DNA of 64,000 nucleotides from Streptomyces chromofuscus (GCF_015160875.1 NZ_CP063374.1:1860001-1924000); one strand, 5' to 3'; shown: positions 53,732-62,966, counted from the stretch's first letter. The notes: a model not told the origin generated them from the sequence alone. A program made the numbers and translations.

Positions 53732-53747
53732 TGTGACGCGTTACACA
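53732..53747. promoter_or_regulatory. Crp-like site TGTGA-N6-ACACA upstream of ectA
   Basis: TGTGACGCGTTACACA differs from the Crp consensus TGTGA-N6-TCACA at one base. It lies 22 bases before the proposed -35. It overlaps the second of two GTTACAC repeats, so another regulator is an alternative. Confidence 0.4.
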
Positions 53748-53768
53748 TCACGGCCGTTTCGCCTCCTT

Positions 53769-53796
53769 TGACCTGCAGGAAACGGTGCATATCACC
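53769..53796 (+). promoter_or_regulatory. Candidate ectA promoter
   Basis: TTGACC (53769-53774) and TATCAC (53791-53796) are separated by 16 bases; transcription from near 53803 would give a leader of about 100 bases. The -10 matches the consensus only moderately. Confidence 0.45.
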
Positions 53797-53872
53797 CAAC
53801 TCTCACGCGAACGCCCGCGCCCGCGCGATAACACACGGCGCGGCCCCACAGAAGACCTCGCGGCCATGCATT

Positions 53873-53897
53873 TTCAATTCGCGATCGGTAAATTGAA
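53873..53897. promoter_or_regulatory. AT-rich inverted repeat abutting the ectA start
   Basis: TTCAATT and AATTGAA form a 7-bp inverted repeat with an 11-base spacer, ending five bases before the ectA ATG. It occupies the place where the Shine-Dalgarno should be. It could be an operator or an RNA hairpin affecting initiation. Confidence 0.5.
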
Positions 53898-53902
53898 TTC
53901 GC

Positions 53903-54427
53903 ATGACTGCCGCTCAAGCAGACCTGCGCATAGACCGCCCGAAGGTGGCCGACGGAGCCGCTTTCTGGCGGATCGCCAAGGAATCGGGAACTCTCGACCT
54001 CAACTCCGCGTACAGCTATCTGCTCTGGTGCCGTGACTTCGCCGGCACGTCGGCCGTTGCACGGACGGCCGACGGCGAGGCCGTCGGGTTCGTCACCGGG
54101 TTTCTGCGGCCGGACCGCCCGGGGACCCTGCTCGTCTGGCAGGTGGCCGTCGACCCCGCGCACCGCGGACGCGGGCTGGCGGCACGCATGCTCGACGGGC
54201 TGACGGCCCGGCTCGCCGCCGAGCACGGACTGACCTCCGTCGAGACCACGATCACACCGGGCAACACCGCCTCCGAGCGGCTGTTCACCTCGTACGCCGC
54301 CCGCCACGGGGCCCGCGTCGAGCGAGAGGTGCTGTTCGGCACGGACCTGTTCCCGGACGGCCCCCACGACCCCGAGGTCCTCTACCGCATCGGCCCGCTG
54401 ACCCACCCGCCCCGGACGACGGACTGA
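53903..54427 (+). CDS. ectA: L-2,4-diaminobutyrate acetyltransferase EctA
   Basis: A 174-residue GNAT-family enzyme that acetylates L-2,4-diaminobutyrate at N-gamma. Family features: LDLNSAYSYLLWCRDF near the N-terminus, the acetyl-CoA motif VDPAHRGRGLAARML, and TITPGNTASERLF. Length is typical. The ATG at 53903 has no recognisable Shine-Dalgarno; an AT-rich inverted repeat lies there instead. First gene of ectABCD, 104 bases before ectB. Confidence 0.95.
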   Translation: MTAAQADLRIDRPKVADGAAFWRIAKESGTLDLNSAYSYLLWCRDFAGTSAVARTADGEAVGFVTGFLRPDRPGTLLVWQVAVDPAHRGRGLAARMLDGLTARLAAEHGLTSVETTITPGNTASERLFTSYAARHGARVEREVLFGTDLFPDGPHDPEVLYRIGPLTHPPRTTD

Positions 54428-54531
54428 CGCACACGGACTCCGGGTCCTCCAACGGGCCCCGGGCCCGCCACGCCTCCGCCCTGCTCTCGCCACGCCCCAC
54501 ATTGATCAGTCGCACAGAGGAGCGAATCCCC

Positions 54532-55818
54532 GTGACCATCACCCAGCCCGACCTCAGCGTCTTCGAAACCCTGGAGTCCGAGGTGCGCAGCTACTGCCGC
54601 GGCTGGCCCACCGTCTTCGACCGTGCGCGCGGCAGCCGGATGTACGACGAGGACGGCCACGAGTACCTCGACTTCTTCGCCGGCGCCGGCTCGCTCAACT
54701 ACGGACACAACAACCCCGTGCTGAAACGGGCCCTGCTCGACTATCTGGAGCGGGACGGCGTCACCCACGGTCTCGACATGTCGACCACCGCCAAACGCGC
54801 CTTCCTGCAGACCTTCCAGGACCTGGTGCTGCGGCCGCGCGACCTGCCGTACAAGGTCATGTTCCCGGGACCGACGGGCACCAACGCCGTGGAGTCCGCG
54901 CTGAAGCTGGCGCGGAAGGTGAAGGGACGGGAGGCGATCGTGTCGTTCACCAACGCCTTCCACGGCATGTCCCTGGGGTCCCTCGCCGTGACCGGCAACG
55001 CCTTCAAGCGAGCCGGTGCCGGTATCCCGCTGGTGCACGGCACGCCGATGCCGTTCGACAACTACTTCGACGGCAAGGTCCCGGACTTCCTGTGGTTCGA
55101 GCGCCTGCTGGAAGACCAGGGTTCCGGCCTGAACAAGCCCGCCGCCGTGATCGTCGAGACGGTGCAGGGCGAGGGCGGCATCAACGTGGCCCGCCCCGAG
55201 TGGCTGCGCGCGCTGGCCGATCTGTGCGAGCGCCAGGACATGCTGCTGATCGTCGACGACATCCAGATGGGCTGCGGCCGTACCGGCGCCTTCTTCTCGT
55301 TCGAGGAGGCCGGTGTCGTCCCCGACATCGTGACGGTGTCGAAGTCCATCAGCGGGTACGGGCTGCCCATGTCGCTGTGCCTGTTCAAGCCCGAGCTGGA
55401 CGTGTGGGAGCCGGGCGAGCACAACGGCACGTTCCGGGGCAACAACCCGGCGTTCGTCACCGCGACGGCCGCGCTGGAGACGTACTGGACGGACGGCTCG
55501 GCGATGGAGAAGCAGACCCGCAGCCGCGGTGAGCAGGTCGAGCAGGCACTGATCGCCATCACCGAGGAGAACCTGGCCGACGTGAAGGAGTACCGGGGCC
55601 GCGGCCTGGTCTGGGGCATGGAGTTCCACGACAAGGCGCGGGCCGAGCGGGTCGCCCGACGCGCCTTCGAACTGGGCCTGCTCATCGAGACGTCCGGCCC
55701 GGAGAGCGAGGTCGTCAAGCTGCTGCCCGCGCTGACCATCACCCCCGAGGAGCTGGACGAGGGCCTACGCGTCCTCGCCCGCGCGGTCCGGGAGACCTCC
55801 CCGCTCGTGACCGTCTGA
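54532..55818 (+). CDS. ectB: Diaminobutyrate-2-oxoglutarate aminotransferase EctB
   Basis: A 428-residue class III aminotransferase making L-2,4-diaminobutyrate from aspartate semialdehyde. PLP Lys271 is in [10 protein letters not shown]; the Asp binding the pyridine ring lies in [31 protein letters not shown] is the phosphate-binding segment. The GTG at 54532 follows GAGGAGCGAATCCCC and was preferred to the upstream ATG at 54502, which lacks a ribosome site. Second gene of the operon. Confidence 0.96.
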   Translation: MTITQPDLSVFETLESEVRSYCRGWPTVFDRARGSRMYDEDGHEYLDFFAGAGSLNYGHNNPVLKRALLDYLERDGVTHGLDMSTTAKRAFLQTFQDLVLRPRDLPYKVMFPGPTGTNAVESALKLARKVKGREAIVSFTNAFHGMSLGSLAVTGNAFKRAGAGIPLVHGTPMPFDNYFDGKVPDFLWFERLLEDQGSGLNKPAAVIVETVQGEGGINVARPEWLRALADLCERQDMLLIVDDIQMGCGRTGAFFSFEEAGVVPDIVTVSKSISGYGLPMSLCLFKPELDVWEPGEHNGTFRGNNPAFVTATAALETYWTDGSAMEKQTRSRGEQVEQALIAITEENLADVKEYRGRGLVWGMEFHDKARAERVARRAFELGLLIETSGPESEVVKLLPALTITPEELDEGLRVLARAVRETSPLVTV

Positions 55819-55883
55819 GAGTCGTCACCTCACCACCCCACCCCGGCACCAGGACCCCGATACCCAGGAGGCATCGCACCACC

Positions 55884-56288
55884 GTGATCGTCCGTTCGTT
55901 CAAGGAACTCGAAGGCACCGACCGGCACGTGAAGGCCGCGTCCGGCACCTGGGAGAGCAAGCGCATCGTCCTCGCCAAGGAGAAGGTCGGCTTCTCCCTG
56001 CACGAGACCGTCCTCTACGCCGGCACCGAGACGTCGATGTGGTACGCCAACCACATCGAGGCCGTGGTGTGCGTCGAGGGCGAGGCCGAACTGACCGACC
56101 ACGAGACCTCCCGGACGTACACCATCACGCCCGGGACCATGTACCTCCTCGACGGCCACGAGCGGCACACGCTCCGCGTCAAGGAGAACTTCCGCTGCGT
56201 CTGCGTGTTCAACCCGCCCGTGACCGGACGGGAGGACCACGACGAGAACGGCGTCTACCCCCTGCTCACCGAACCCGAGGAGGTGTGA
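55884..56288 (+). CDS. ectC: L-ectoine synthase EctC
   Basis: A 134-residue cupin that closes N-gamma-acetyl-diaminobutyrate to ectoine. Conserved stretches are [36 protein letters not shown] and [16 protein letters not shown] (iron-binding cupin histidine). Start is a GTG preceded by AGGAGG. It lies 65 bases after ectB and six bases before ectD. Confidence 0.97.
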   Translation: MIVRSFKELEGTDRHVKAASGTWESKRIVLAKEKVGFSLHETVLYAGTETSMWYANHIEAVVCVEGEAELTDHETSRTYTITPGTMYLLDGHERHTLRVKENFRCVCVFNPPVTGREDHDENGVYPLLTEPEEV

Positions 56289-56294
56289 CCGACC

Positions 56295-57188
56295 ATGACC
56301 ACCACCACCGTCACCGATCTGTATCCCAGCCGCGGCACCACCGAGGTGACCACCCCCCGCCAGGACCCCGTCGTCTGGGGCGCGCCCGGCACGCCGGGCC
56401 CCGTCGACGTCGCCGGTCTCCAGGCGTACGAGCGTGACGGCTTCCTCGCCGTCGAGGAACTCATCGGCGAGGACGAGGTCGCCGTCTACCGGCAGGAGCT
56501 CGACCGGCTGGTGAACGACCCGGTGATCCGGGCCGACGAGCGGTCGGTCGTCGAACCGAAGTCCAAGGAGATCCGGTCCGTCTTCGAAGTGCACCGGATC
56601 AGCGAGGTGTTCGCCGCGCTCGTGCGCGACGAGCGGGTCGTCGGACGGGCACGGCAGATCCTCGGCTCGGACGTGTACGTCCACCAGTCGCGGATCAACG
56701 TCAAGCCCGGTTTCGGGGCGAGCGGCTTCTACTGGCACTCGGACTTCGAGACCTGGCACGCCGAGGACGGGCTGCCGAACATGCGGACGGTGTCCGTCTC
56801 GATCGCACTGACCGAGAACTACGACACCAACGGCGGTCTCATGATCATGCCGGGGTCGCACAAGACGTTCCTCGGGTGCGCGGGGGCCACGCCGAAGGAC
56901 AACTACAAGAAGTCGCTGCAGATGCAGGACGCGGGCACGCCGTCGGACGAGGCGCTGACCGCGATGGCCTCGCAGTACGGCATCAAGCTGTTCACCGGCA
57001 AGGCCGGTTCGGCGACCTGGTTCGACTGCAACTGCATGCACGGGTCGGGCGACAACATCACGCCGTTCCCACGCAGCAACGTCTTCATCGTGTTCAACAG
57101 CGTGGAGAACGCGGCGGTCGAGCCGTTCGCGGCACCGGTGCGCCGGCCGTCGTTCGTCGGCGCGCGGGACTTCACGCCGGTGAGGTGA
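56295..57188 (+). CDS. ectD: Ectoine hydroxylase EctD
   Basis: A 297-residue non-heme Fe(II)/2-oxoglutarate dioxygenase that hydroxylates ectoine to 5-hydroxyectoine. The iron triad is His148 and Asp150 (FYWHSDFETWHAEDG) and His249 (CNCMHGSGDN); FGASGFYWHSDFETWH is a signature block of EctD. All catalytic elements are intact, so the strain should make 5-hydroxyectoine. ATG six bases after the ectC stop, Shine-Dalgarno in GAGGTGTGA. Followed by a terminator. Confidence 0.96.
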   Translation: MTTTTVTDLYPSRGTTEVTTPRQDPVVWGAPGTPGPVDVAGLQAYERDGFLAVEELIGEDEVAVYRQELDRLVNDPVIRADERSVVEPKSKEIRSVFEVHRISEVFAALVRDERVVGRARQILGSDVYVHQSRINVKPGFGASGFYWHSDFETWHAEDGLPNMRTVSVSIALTENYDTNGGLMIMPGSHKTFLGCAGATPKDNYKKSLQMQDAGTPSDEALTAMASQYGIKLFTGKAGSATWFDCNCMHGSGDNITPFPRSNVFIVFNSVENAAVEPFAAPVRRPSFVGARDFTPVR

Positions 57189-57216
57189 GCCGTCGCGCCT
57201 GAGCCGGAGCCGTCGG

Positions 57217-57243
57217 GCCCGGGCCCCTTCGCGGGGCCCGGGC
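57217..57243. terminator. Stem-loop after ectD
   Basis: GCCCGGGCCCC and GGGGCCCGGGC form a perfect 11-bp stem with the loop TTCGC, 29 bases past the ectD stop. It lies between convergent genes. Confidence 0.8.
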
Positions 57244-57260
57244 TCCGCTCGTGCGGCGGG

Positions 57261-58313
57261 TCAGGCGGACAGCACGTCCAGGACGCGATCCACGTCGGCG
57301 GGCGTGTTGTACAGGTGGAACGACGCCCGCAGATTGCCCGCGCGGCTGGAGACCTGGACGTCCGCGCGCGCCAGCTCCTCCGCCCGGTGCCCGAGTCCCG
57401 GCACGGAGACGATCGCGGAGCCGGGCGCGGGGACGGCCTCGTGGCCCAGTTCGCCGAGACCCGCGCGGAAGCGGTCGGCGAGCGCGAGGTCATGGGCGTG
57501 CACGGCGTCCACGCCGAGTTCCTCGATCAGTTCGAGCGAGCGGCGCAGCCCGGCGTAGGTGAACAGGGCCGGGGTGAGGTCGAAGCGCCGTGCGGAGTGG
57601 GCGAGTTCGGTGACCGGGCCGTAGCAGCTGTCCATGGGGATCTCCCCGGCGACCCAGCCCGCCAGCACCGGCGTCAGTCCGCCGAAGTCCTCCGGCACGA
57701 CGAAGAAGGCCGCCCCGTGCGGGCCGAGCAGCCACTTGTAGCAGGTGACGGTGGTGAAGTCGTACGCGTCGGCGTCCATCGGCAGCCAGCCGGCGGCCTG
57801 CGAGAAGTCGATGTAGGTACGGGCCCCGTGCTCCCGGGCCGCCTCGCGCAGCGCGGGTAGGTCGGCGACGCGGCCGTCGGCGGACTGGGCGGCGCTGACC
57901 GCGACCAGCGCGGTGCCCGGGCGGACGGCCTCGGCGATCCGCTCCAGCGGCACGGCCCGCACCTTGAGGTCGCCGCGCACGTGGAACGGGTTGAGGACGG
58001 AGGTGAAGTCGTCCTCGGCGGTGAGGACCTCGGCGCCCGCGGGCAGTGAGGCGGCGATCACGCCGGTGTGCGCGGCGACCGAGGCCCCCGCCGCCACCCG
58101 GCCGACCGGGACTCCGGCCAACCGGGCGAAGACCGCGCGAGCGGCTTCCACGTCGTCGAACAGCGGGTCCAGGGATCGGCCCTCGACCCGCAGCCGCACC
58201 GCCTCGTGCAACGCGGTCACGGTGCGGGCCGGCAGCAGCCCGTTGCTCGCGGTGTTCAGGTAGGTGTTCTGCGGGGCGAACTCGGCACGGACCAGACTCT
58301 CGAAGGTCTCCAT
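57261..58313 (-). CDS. Class V aminotransferase / cysteine-desulfurase-like PLP protein
   Basis: A 350-residue fold-type I PLP enzyme. It begins with the segment FAPQNTYLNTASNGLLPART, contains VSAAQSADGRVADL, the cofactor Asp in ARTYIDFSQAAGWLP and the PLP Lys in TTVTCYKWLLGPHGAAFF. The GG-like FTYAGLRRSLELIEELG region completes the small domain. It resembles cysteine desulfurases and isopenicillin N epimerase-type enzymes; substrate unknown. The ATG at 58313 has GTGGAG about three bases upstream and fits family length. It faces ectD. Confidence 0.84.
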   Translation of the reverse strand: METFESLVRAEFAPQNTYLNTASNGLLPARTVTALHEAVRLRVEGRSLDPLFDDVEAARAVFARLAGVPVGRVAAGASVAAHTGVIAASLPAGAEVLTAEDDFTSVLNPFHVRGDLKVRAVPLERIAEAVRPGTALVAVSAAQSADGRVADLPALREAAREHGARTYIDFSQAAGWLPMDADAYDFTTVTCYKWLLGPHGAAFFVVPEDFGGLTPVLAGWVAGEIPMDSCYGPVTELAHSARRFDLTPALFTYAGLRRSLELIEELGVDAVHAHDLALADRFRAGLGELGHEAVPAPGSAIVSVPGLGHRAEELARADVQVSSRAGNLRASFHLYNTPADVDRVLDVLSA

Positions 58314-58408
58314 GGCTCCACTCTGCGACCGGAGAGTCCCCAAGTCCATCGCGTATTTCTACGGGGAACCCCTAAGAGACGCTTATGCACGCCGTCCGAC
58401 CAGCGCGT

Positions 58409-59131
58409 TCACTGCCGGGGCGGCACCGCGCACCCGTCGGGGCCGCACGCGTCCGCGCCGCCGTCCTCGATCAGCGTCAGCGGCGACCGCTCGCCCCAGG
58501 CCTGCGTCAGCGCCCGCTCGAACACCTCCGCGGGCTGGGCTCCCGACACCCCGTACTTCCGGTCGAGCACGAAGAACGGCACCCCGGTCGCCCCGAGCTG
58601 CGCGGCCTCCCGCTCATCGGCGCGGACCTCGTCGGCGTAGGCCCGCGGGTCGGCGAGCACCCCGCGCACCTCGGCCTCGTCGAGCCCGGCGCCGACGGCG
58701 ATCTCCACGAGCCGCTCGTCGTCGTTGAAGACGGACCGCTCCTCGGCGAAGTTCGCCCGGTACAGCCGCTGGATCAGCTCGTCCTGCCGCCCGTGCTCCT
58801 TGGCGAGGTGGAGCAGGCGGTGCATGTCGAAGGTGTTGCCGTGGTCGCGGTCCCGCGTGCGGTACTCCAGCCCCTCGGCCGCGGCCTGCGCGCCCAGGTT
58901 GTCCTCGCCCGCCCGCGCCTGCGCCTCGCTCATGCCGTACTTCTTCGCGAGCATCGTCAGCACGGGCTGCACGTCGTCCTTGGCCCGTCCGGGGTCCAGC
59001 TCGAAGGACCGGTGCACCACCTCGACCTGGTCGCGCTGCGGGAAGGCCGCGAGCGCCCTCTCGAAGCGGGCCTTGCCCACATAGCACCAGGGGCAGGCGA
59101 TGTCGCTCCAGATCTCGACGCGCAGGGTCAC
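58409..59131 (-). CDS. DsbA family oxidoreductase (FrnE-like)
   Basis: A 240-residue cytosolic thioredoxin-fold protein of the FrnE/2-hydroxychromene-2-carboxylate isomerase type. The active CPWC lies in IWSDIACPWCYVGKARFE near the N-terminus (Cys13, Cys16), the cis-Pro in GATGVPFFVLDRKYGVSGAQ, and a C-terminal CGPDGC adds a second Cys pair. FrnE-like proteins act as disulfide isomerases and protect from oxidative stress. Start is a GTG with GAGAG upstream. Confidence 0.9.
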   Translation of the reverse strand: MTLRVEIWSDIACPWCYVGKARFERALAAFPQRDQVEVVHRSFELDPGRAKDDVQPVLTMLAKKYGMSEAQARAGEDNLGAQAAAEGLEYRTRDRDHGNTFDMHRLLHLAKEHGRQDELIQRLYRANFAEERSVFNDDERLVEIAVGAGLDEAEVRGVLADPRAYADEVRADEREAAQLGATGVPFFVLDRKYGVSGAQPAEVFERALTQAWGERSPLTLIEDGGADACGPDGCAVPPRQ

Positions 59132-59252
59132 AGCTCTCTCCAGGTCGTACGGCGGCGGAGGCCCTCTCCGCCGGTACGTGAACGTTCAAGAGCTCCCGTT
59201 CATTCCCGAGGGCGCCTCGGCCGGCCCGCGCGCTCAGCTGCCGTCGCGCAGC

Positions 59253-59837
59253 TCACGCGGCCAGAAGGGCCGGAACTCGATCGTAGGTCACCACACACCC
59301 CTCCCCCGTCGGCGACTGCGTCATGAACCCGACCAGGGCGGCGCCCGTCTCCGTCTCCCCGCCCAGCGTGAACAGCCGGACGAAGGTCCACCGCTCGCCG
59401 TCCCGGGAGGCGTGGAAGGCGAACGCGCGGCCGGTGCGGCTGACCCGCAGCCAGACGGAACTGCCCTCCACGGTGAAGGAGTTGGCGTCGTCGGAGTGGC
59501 CGCGGGTGACCACCGTGCAGACGGTCGGCACGTCCGGAGAGTACTCCAGGCAGAGCTTGGCCCACTCCCGCGCGCCGACGTGGACGTAGAGCACCCCGGC
59601 GTCGAAGGCCGCGTTGAAGCCGACCGTCACCCGGGCGATCAGCTGGAAGTCCCCTTCGGGCGCCCCCAGCAGCCGGGGCGCGTCGGCGGCGGGCTCCAGC
59701 GCCTCCCCGGTGGGCGGCACGAACCGGTCCTGCCGCGCCCCGGCCCATCCGGTGAGCACACCGTCCTCAAAGGCCCAGTTGCCGTCGGGCCCGTAACTGC
59801 GCAGGGGGAAGGACACCTCGGGAAGTTCCATGTCCAT
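59253..59837 (-). CDS. DUF1349 domain protein (concanavalin-like fold)
   Basis: A 194-residue protein of the DUF1349 type, a beta-sandwich with family landmarks FDAGVLYVHVGAREWAKLCLE, DDANSFTVEGSSVWLRVSRTG and RDGERWTFVRLFTLG. No signal peptide. Relatives are thought to be lectin-like sugar-binding or unknown. Start at 59837 or two codons later. The function cannot be inferred further. Confidence 0.83.
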   Translation of the reverse strand: MDMELPEVSFPLRSYGPDGNWAFEDGVLTGWAGARQDRFVPPTGEALEPAADAPRLLGAPEGDFQLIARVTVGFNAAFDAGVLYVHVGAREWAKLCLEYSPDVPTVCTVVTRGHSDDANSFTVEGSSVWLRVSRTGRAFAFHASRDGERWTFVRLFTLGGETETGAALVGFMTQSPTGEGCVVTYDRVPALLAA

Positions 59838-59867
59838 GGCCAGGTCTTCTCAGAGCCCGGGCGTCCC

Positions 59868-60908
59868 CTACTGAACCAGCTCGATGTGGGGGTGGGACGG
59901 GTCGGCCGGGCAGACATGGAGCTGAAGGTCGTAGCCGCCGACGATGTCGATCAGGGTGAAGTTGCCGTCCCGGGCGCCCAGGGGAGGCGGGGCCGGGGCC
60001 GTCCCTTCCTCCTCGGCGATCCAGGTCACGCCGACGGAGTCCCATTCCGACGAGGCGATGGTGAGCAGCGGGACCGCCTCCGTCCCGCACTCGGGGCAGG
60101 AGCGGTCGACGGGGTCGGTCAGGCCCCAGCGGGTCCAGCCGCCGGTCTTCCAGCCGGGGGCGTGGCAGAGGTTGGTGAAGTAGAGCTCCTGCGGATCTTC
60201 CGCGTACGAGCTGTACAGCACGGGGTCGACCGACTCCCAGCGGCTCATGTCGTCCACCTGGTCGCGCAGTTCCTTGCCCAGCTCCATGGGGTTGGGGAAA
60301 TCGGTGACCTGCTCCGGTGAGAGCAGGCACGGCTCCGGGAGGTAGTGGCCGAGCTGGATGACCGGCGGCTCGGGCGGTGCGTCGAGGACATCGGTGACGG
60401 TGGCGGAGGAGCGCCACAAGAGGGCGGTCCGGGGGTGCGCCATCGCGTGGTCGAAGGGGCACCACAGGACCTGGAGGAGATCCGCGTCGGGCGGGCAGGG
60501 GAAGGGCACGTCGCGGGCGTACAGCTGGGCGACGGGAAGCAGGGGGATCGGGCCGTCGAACCACGGGCGGCCCGCGCCGATCCGCTCCAGCGTCTCCCGT
60601 TCCTCGGGGGTCCACCGGGGTGCCTCGGGGTCGAGGTGCAGCCGCTCGGCCGACGCGGCGCAGACACGCCGGTGGAGCCGGATGTCGTCCGGTGAGTGGA
60701 CCACCGGCGCCACGCGCCTGTCGTGCGGCTCGTCGCAGTACGGCCACGGCTCGTCGGCGGGCCACAGCAGCGGCCCGCCGACGGAGCTGTCGGAGACGGT
60801 CGGCGACCCGGGACGCGGATGCAGCCGGGTCGCCGTGCGTGCCAGCGGGGCCAGTTGAGGGAAGAGCGCGGTCACGTCGACCGGCCTCGGTGGGGTGGTG
60901 AAACTCAT
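59868..60908 (-). CDS. DUF1963-like protein behind the nuclease gene
   Basis: A 346-residue soluble protein with a DUF1963/YwqG-like pattern: SDSSVGGPLLWPADEPWPYC near the N-terminus, LPVAQLYARDVPFPCPPDAD, LLQVLWCPFDH, and a C-terminal WTRWGLTDPVDRSCPECG. The Trp/Pro/Cys-rich composition is typical. It begins 39 bases after the nuclease-like gene on the same strand, so it could act with it; DUF1963 proteins occur among immunity proteins of polymorphic toxins, but this is inference. Not otherwise recognised. Confidence 0.7.
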   Translation of the reverse strand: MSFTTPPRPVDVTALFPQLAPLARTATRLHPRPGSPTVSDSSVGGPLLWPADEPWPYCDEPHDRRVAPVVHSPDDIRLHRRVCAASAERLHLDPEAPRWTPEERETLERIGAGRPWFDGPIPLLPVAQLYARDVPFPCPPDADLLQVLWCPFDHAMAHPRTALLWRSSATVTDVLDAPPEPPVIQLGHYLPEPCLLSPEQVTDFPNPMELGKELRDQVDDMSRWESVDPVLYSSYAEDPQELYFTNLCHAPGWKTGGWTRWGLTDPVDRSCPECGTEAVPLLTIASSEWDSVGVTWIAEEEGTAPAPPPLGARDGNFTLIDIVGGYDLQLHVCPADPSHPHIELVQ

Positions 60909-60947
60909 TCGGGCTCCCGTTGGCGTGCGCTGGTGAGGAACGGTCGG

Positions 60948-62903
60948 TCAGTTACCGAGGTTGTACTGCAGGGTGTCCGCCAGGGTGTTGGGGATGAAGA
61001 CGTTGGGGAACAGTTGCTCGGTCGCCCCGTTCACCCGTTCGACGGTGGCGTTCATCGTGACCCCCACCGGGATGGTGCTGTTGGCGTCCCTGTACACGGG
61101 TGTCACCTGGTAGAAGATCGCGTCGTCGACTCCGAGACTCGAGGCGGGGTCCTTGACCATGCTCTGCGCCATGGACTCGTAGGTCCGCATGCTGGGCGTG
61201 CCCGTGTTCATCCCCGACTGCCAGCAGGGGACGAGGTTGTACTTGGTCACCAGGGTCGTCCCCTTTCCGCCGAGGATGCTCGCGATGAGATGACACCGGG
61301 ACAGCCCGGAAGTGACATTGTTCGCCGCCTTGAAGGCCTCCGCGTCCTTCCAGCCGGTGATCTCCTTCTGGGTTCCGGTACCCCTCCCGATCCCCTTCCC
61401 GAGGCAGGCCTGCGCCTGGGTCGGCCGCAGGCCCGCCCCGTCCGCCGGGACGGTCTGCTGGATGAGGGGAACCGGCTCGGTGGTGTTCTTGAACCAGCCG
61501 TCGCCGTTGGGAATCGAGCCGGCCGGCGGGGGGTCGTTCAGGCAGCGGGCCTGCGGGCCGGTGTCCGGCGTCGAGACCGCCAGCTCGAACTGGTCGGCCT
61601 CGATGACCCGTTGGTCCCTGAAGCCGTCGGCGAGCTGCGCGTCGGCGAACTGCTTCTCGGCAGGGGTGACATGGGACTGCACGCAGGGAGCGGCGGGGTC
61701 CATGTCACGGCTGTCGTTGAAGATGTAGGTGTCCCATTCGCCGTTGCCGAGGTTGGGGATCACCTCGACGCACCGGTCGCCGGGGGCACCACCCTCTTTC
61801 GCCTCCCCGAAGGGGAAGTCGGCGCAGGTGTCGGTGTCGACGAGCTCCGGCTGGGCCGTGAAGCCCCCGCAGGTGGCGGCGGTGCGGCCGGCCACGCCGC
61901 TCGTCGACCGGGTCAGTGGCCTGCCCGTCTTCCCCCAGGCGCCGTCGAGGTGGTTCTGGGCCCAGCCGTAGGCGGCCACGGCGCCGCCCGCGTCCGCGCT
62001 CGTCGCCTTCATCGGCACGACGGCCATGACGGAGGGCACGGCACAGCCCGCCACCGACGTGCCGCCGACCGCGTCGTCGCACCTGATCTGACGCGCGTTC
62101 CTCCACGACGCGTTCGGGTCGGTCGCCGTCGCGCCCGGGGACGTCACGTACATCGCGTAGGACGTGAAGAAGGAGGCGGAGGAACCCGTCGTCCGGGGTG
62201 AGGAGTAGGTGACGGTACCGGTCAGGGTCTGGCCGAGGGCGATGCCGCCGCCGTACCAGGGGGCGGACTTGGTGGCCGTGCAGCCGGCGTCGCAGGAGGC
62301 GCGGAACTTGGCGTTCAGCGCGGTGACCTGGCCGGTCGCGCCGACCATGGTGACGGAGACCTGCTCGCTCCAGGTCGTGGCCGTCGCCGAGAGGTCACCG
62401 CCGGTGGAGACCTCCAGGACGCCGCGGCCCAGCTCCGCGCCGTTGGTGTCGCGGAGGACGTAGGTGACGTTGATGCCGGTCACGCAGTAGGAGAAGCGCT
62501 CGTAGCTGTAGCTGCCGGGGTGGGTGAGGTCGCAGCTGCCGGCGTCGGCGGCCGCGGCGAGGGTCTTCTGTCGTGTCGCCGTGCTCCTGGCCGGGGCGGG
62601 GCTCACGCTCACACATGCCTCGGCGGCACCCGCCCGGCGTTCCTTCGAGCGTGCCGGCGTGGGCTCGCACTGCTCCCCGGAGTCCACCGCAAGAGCGCTG
62701 GTCCCGATGAGGGGCGCGGTCGCCGACGGGTCCGCCGCGTCGATCCTGCCCACCTGCGGCGGCTGCGCTTCCCCCCTCTGCTGCGCATGGCTCACGCCGG
62801 GCGTGGCGAGCCCCGCCGCCACCACGGTCAGCAGGGTCAGTACGACCGATCTGACGCGTCTGCGTCCAGGCCGTCCAGGTCGTCTCGCATGCTTGATCGT
62901 CAT
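60948..62903 (-). CDS. Large secreted protein with C-terminal DNA/RNA non-specific endonuclease-like domain
   Basis: A 651-residue exported protein. The N-terminus is basic (MTIKHARRPGRPGRRR) followed by a hydrophobic signal and an AQQ cleavage zone near residue 41. The middle is Cys-containing and beta-rich (pairs such as CDLTHPGSY and FRASCDAGCT) with no recognised domain. The C-terminal ~120 residues (536 onward) carry SRCHLIASILGGKG, NLVPCWQSGMN and MRTYESMAQS, the order of the NUC/Endonuclease-NS fold, with His538 at the catalytic position and Cys where the DRGH Gly usually is. Length and context suggest a secreted nuclease or toxin. ATG at 62903. Confidence 0.72.
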   Translation of the reverse strand: MTIKHARRPGRPGRRRVRSVVLTLLTVVAAGLATPGVSHAQQRGEAQPPQVGRIDAADPSATAPLIGTSALAVDSGEQCEPTPARSKERRAGAAEACVSVSPAPARSTATRQKTLAAAADAGSCDLTHPGSYSYERFSYCVTGINVTYVLRDTNGAELGRGVLEVSTGGDLSATATTWSEQVSVTMVGATGQVTALNAKFRASCDAGCTATKSAPWYGGGIALGQTLTGTVTYSSPRTTGSSASFFTSYAMYVTSPGATATDPNASWRNARQIRCDDAVGGTSVAGCAVPSVMAVVPMKATSADAGGAVAAYGWAQNHLDGAWGKTGRPLTRSTSGVAGRTAATCGGFTAQPELVDTDTCADFPFGEAKEGGAPGDRCVEVIPNLGNGEWDTYIFNDSRDMDPAAPCVQSHVTPAEKQFADAQLADGFRDQRVIEADQFELAVSTPDTGPQARCLNDPPPAGSIPNGDGWFKNTTEPVPLIQQTVPADGAGLRPTQAQACLGKGIGRGTGTQKEITGWKDAEAFKAANNVTSGLSRCHLIASILGGKGTTLVTKYNLVPCWQSGMNTGTPSMRTYESMAQSMVKDPASSLGVDDAIFYQVTPVYRDANSTIPVGVTMNATVERVNGATEQLFPNVFIPNTLADTLQYNLGN

Positions 62904-62966
62904 ACCTCTCCTCGCAGGGGGCACCAGACAACGGGCGGTGTCTCAGGGGAACTTGACCAGCCATGA

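Larger units (their letters stand above)
53571..53902. other. Upstream regulatory region of the ectoine operon
   Basis: This 332-base gap is less GC-rich than its surroundings. It holds a TGTGA-N6-ACACA Crp-like site at 53732-53747, two direct GTTACAC copies (53722 and 53740), a palindrome ATAACGTTAT near 53610, a -35/-10 candidate (53769-53796) and an AT-rich inverted repeat next to the ectA start (53873-53897). No ORF is supported. Confidence 0.55.

Noticed and set aside
59179-59186. GAACGTTC palindrome upstream of the FrnE-like gene
   Set aside because: Eight-base palindromes occur by chance at this density and no second arm or spacing pattern supports an operator.
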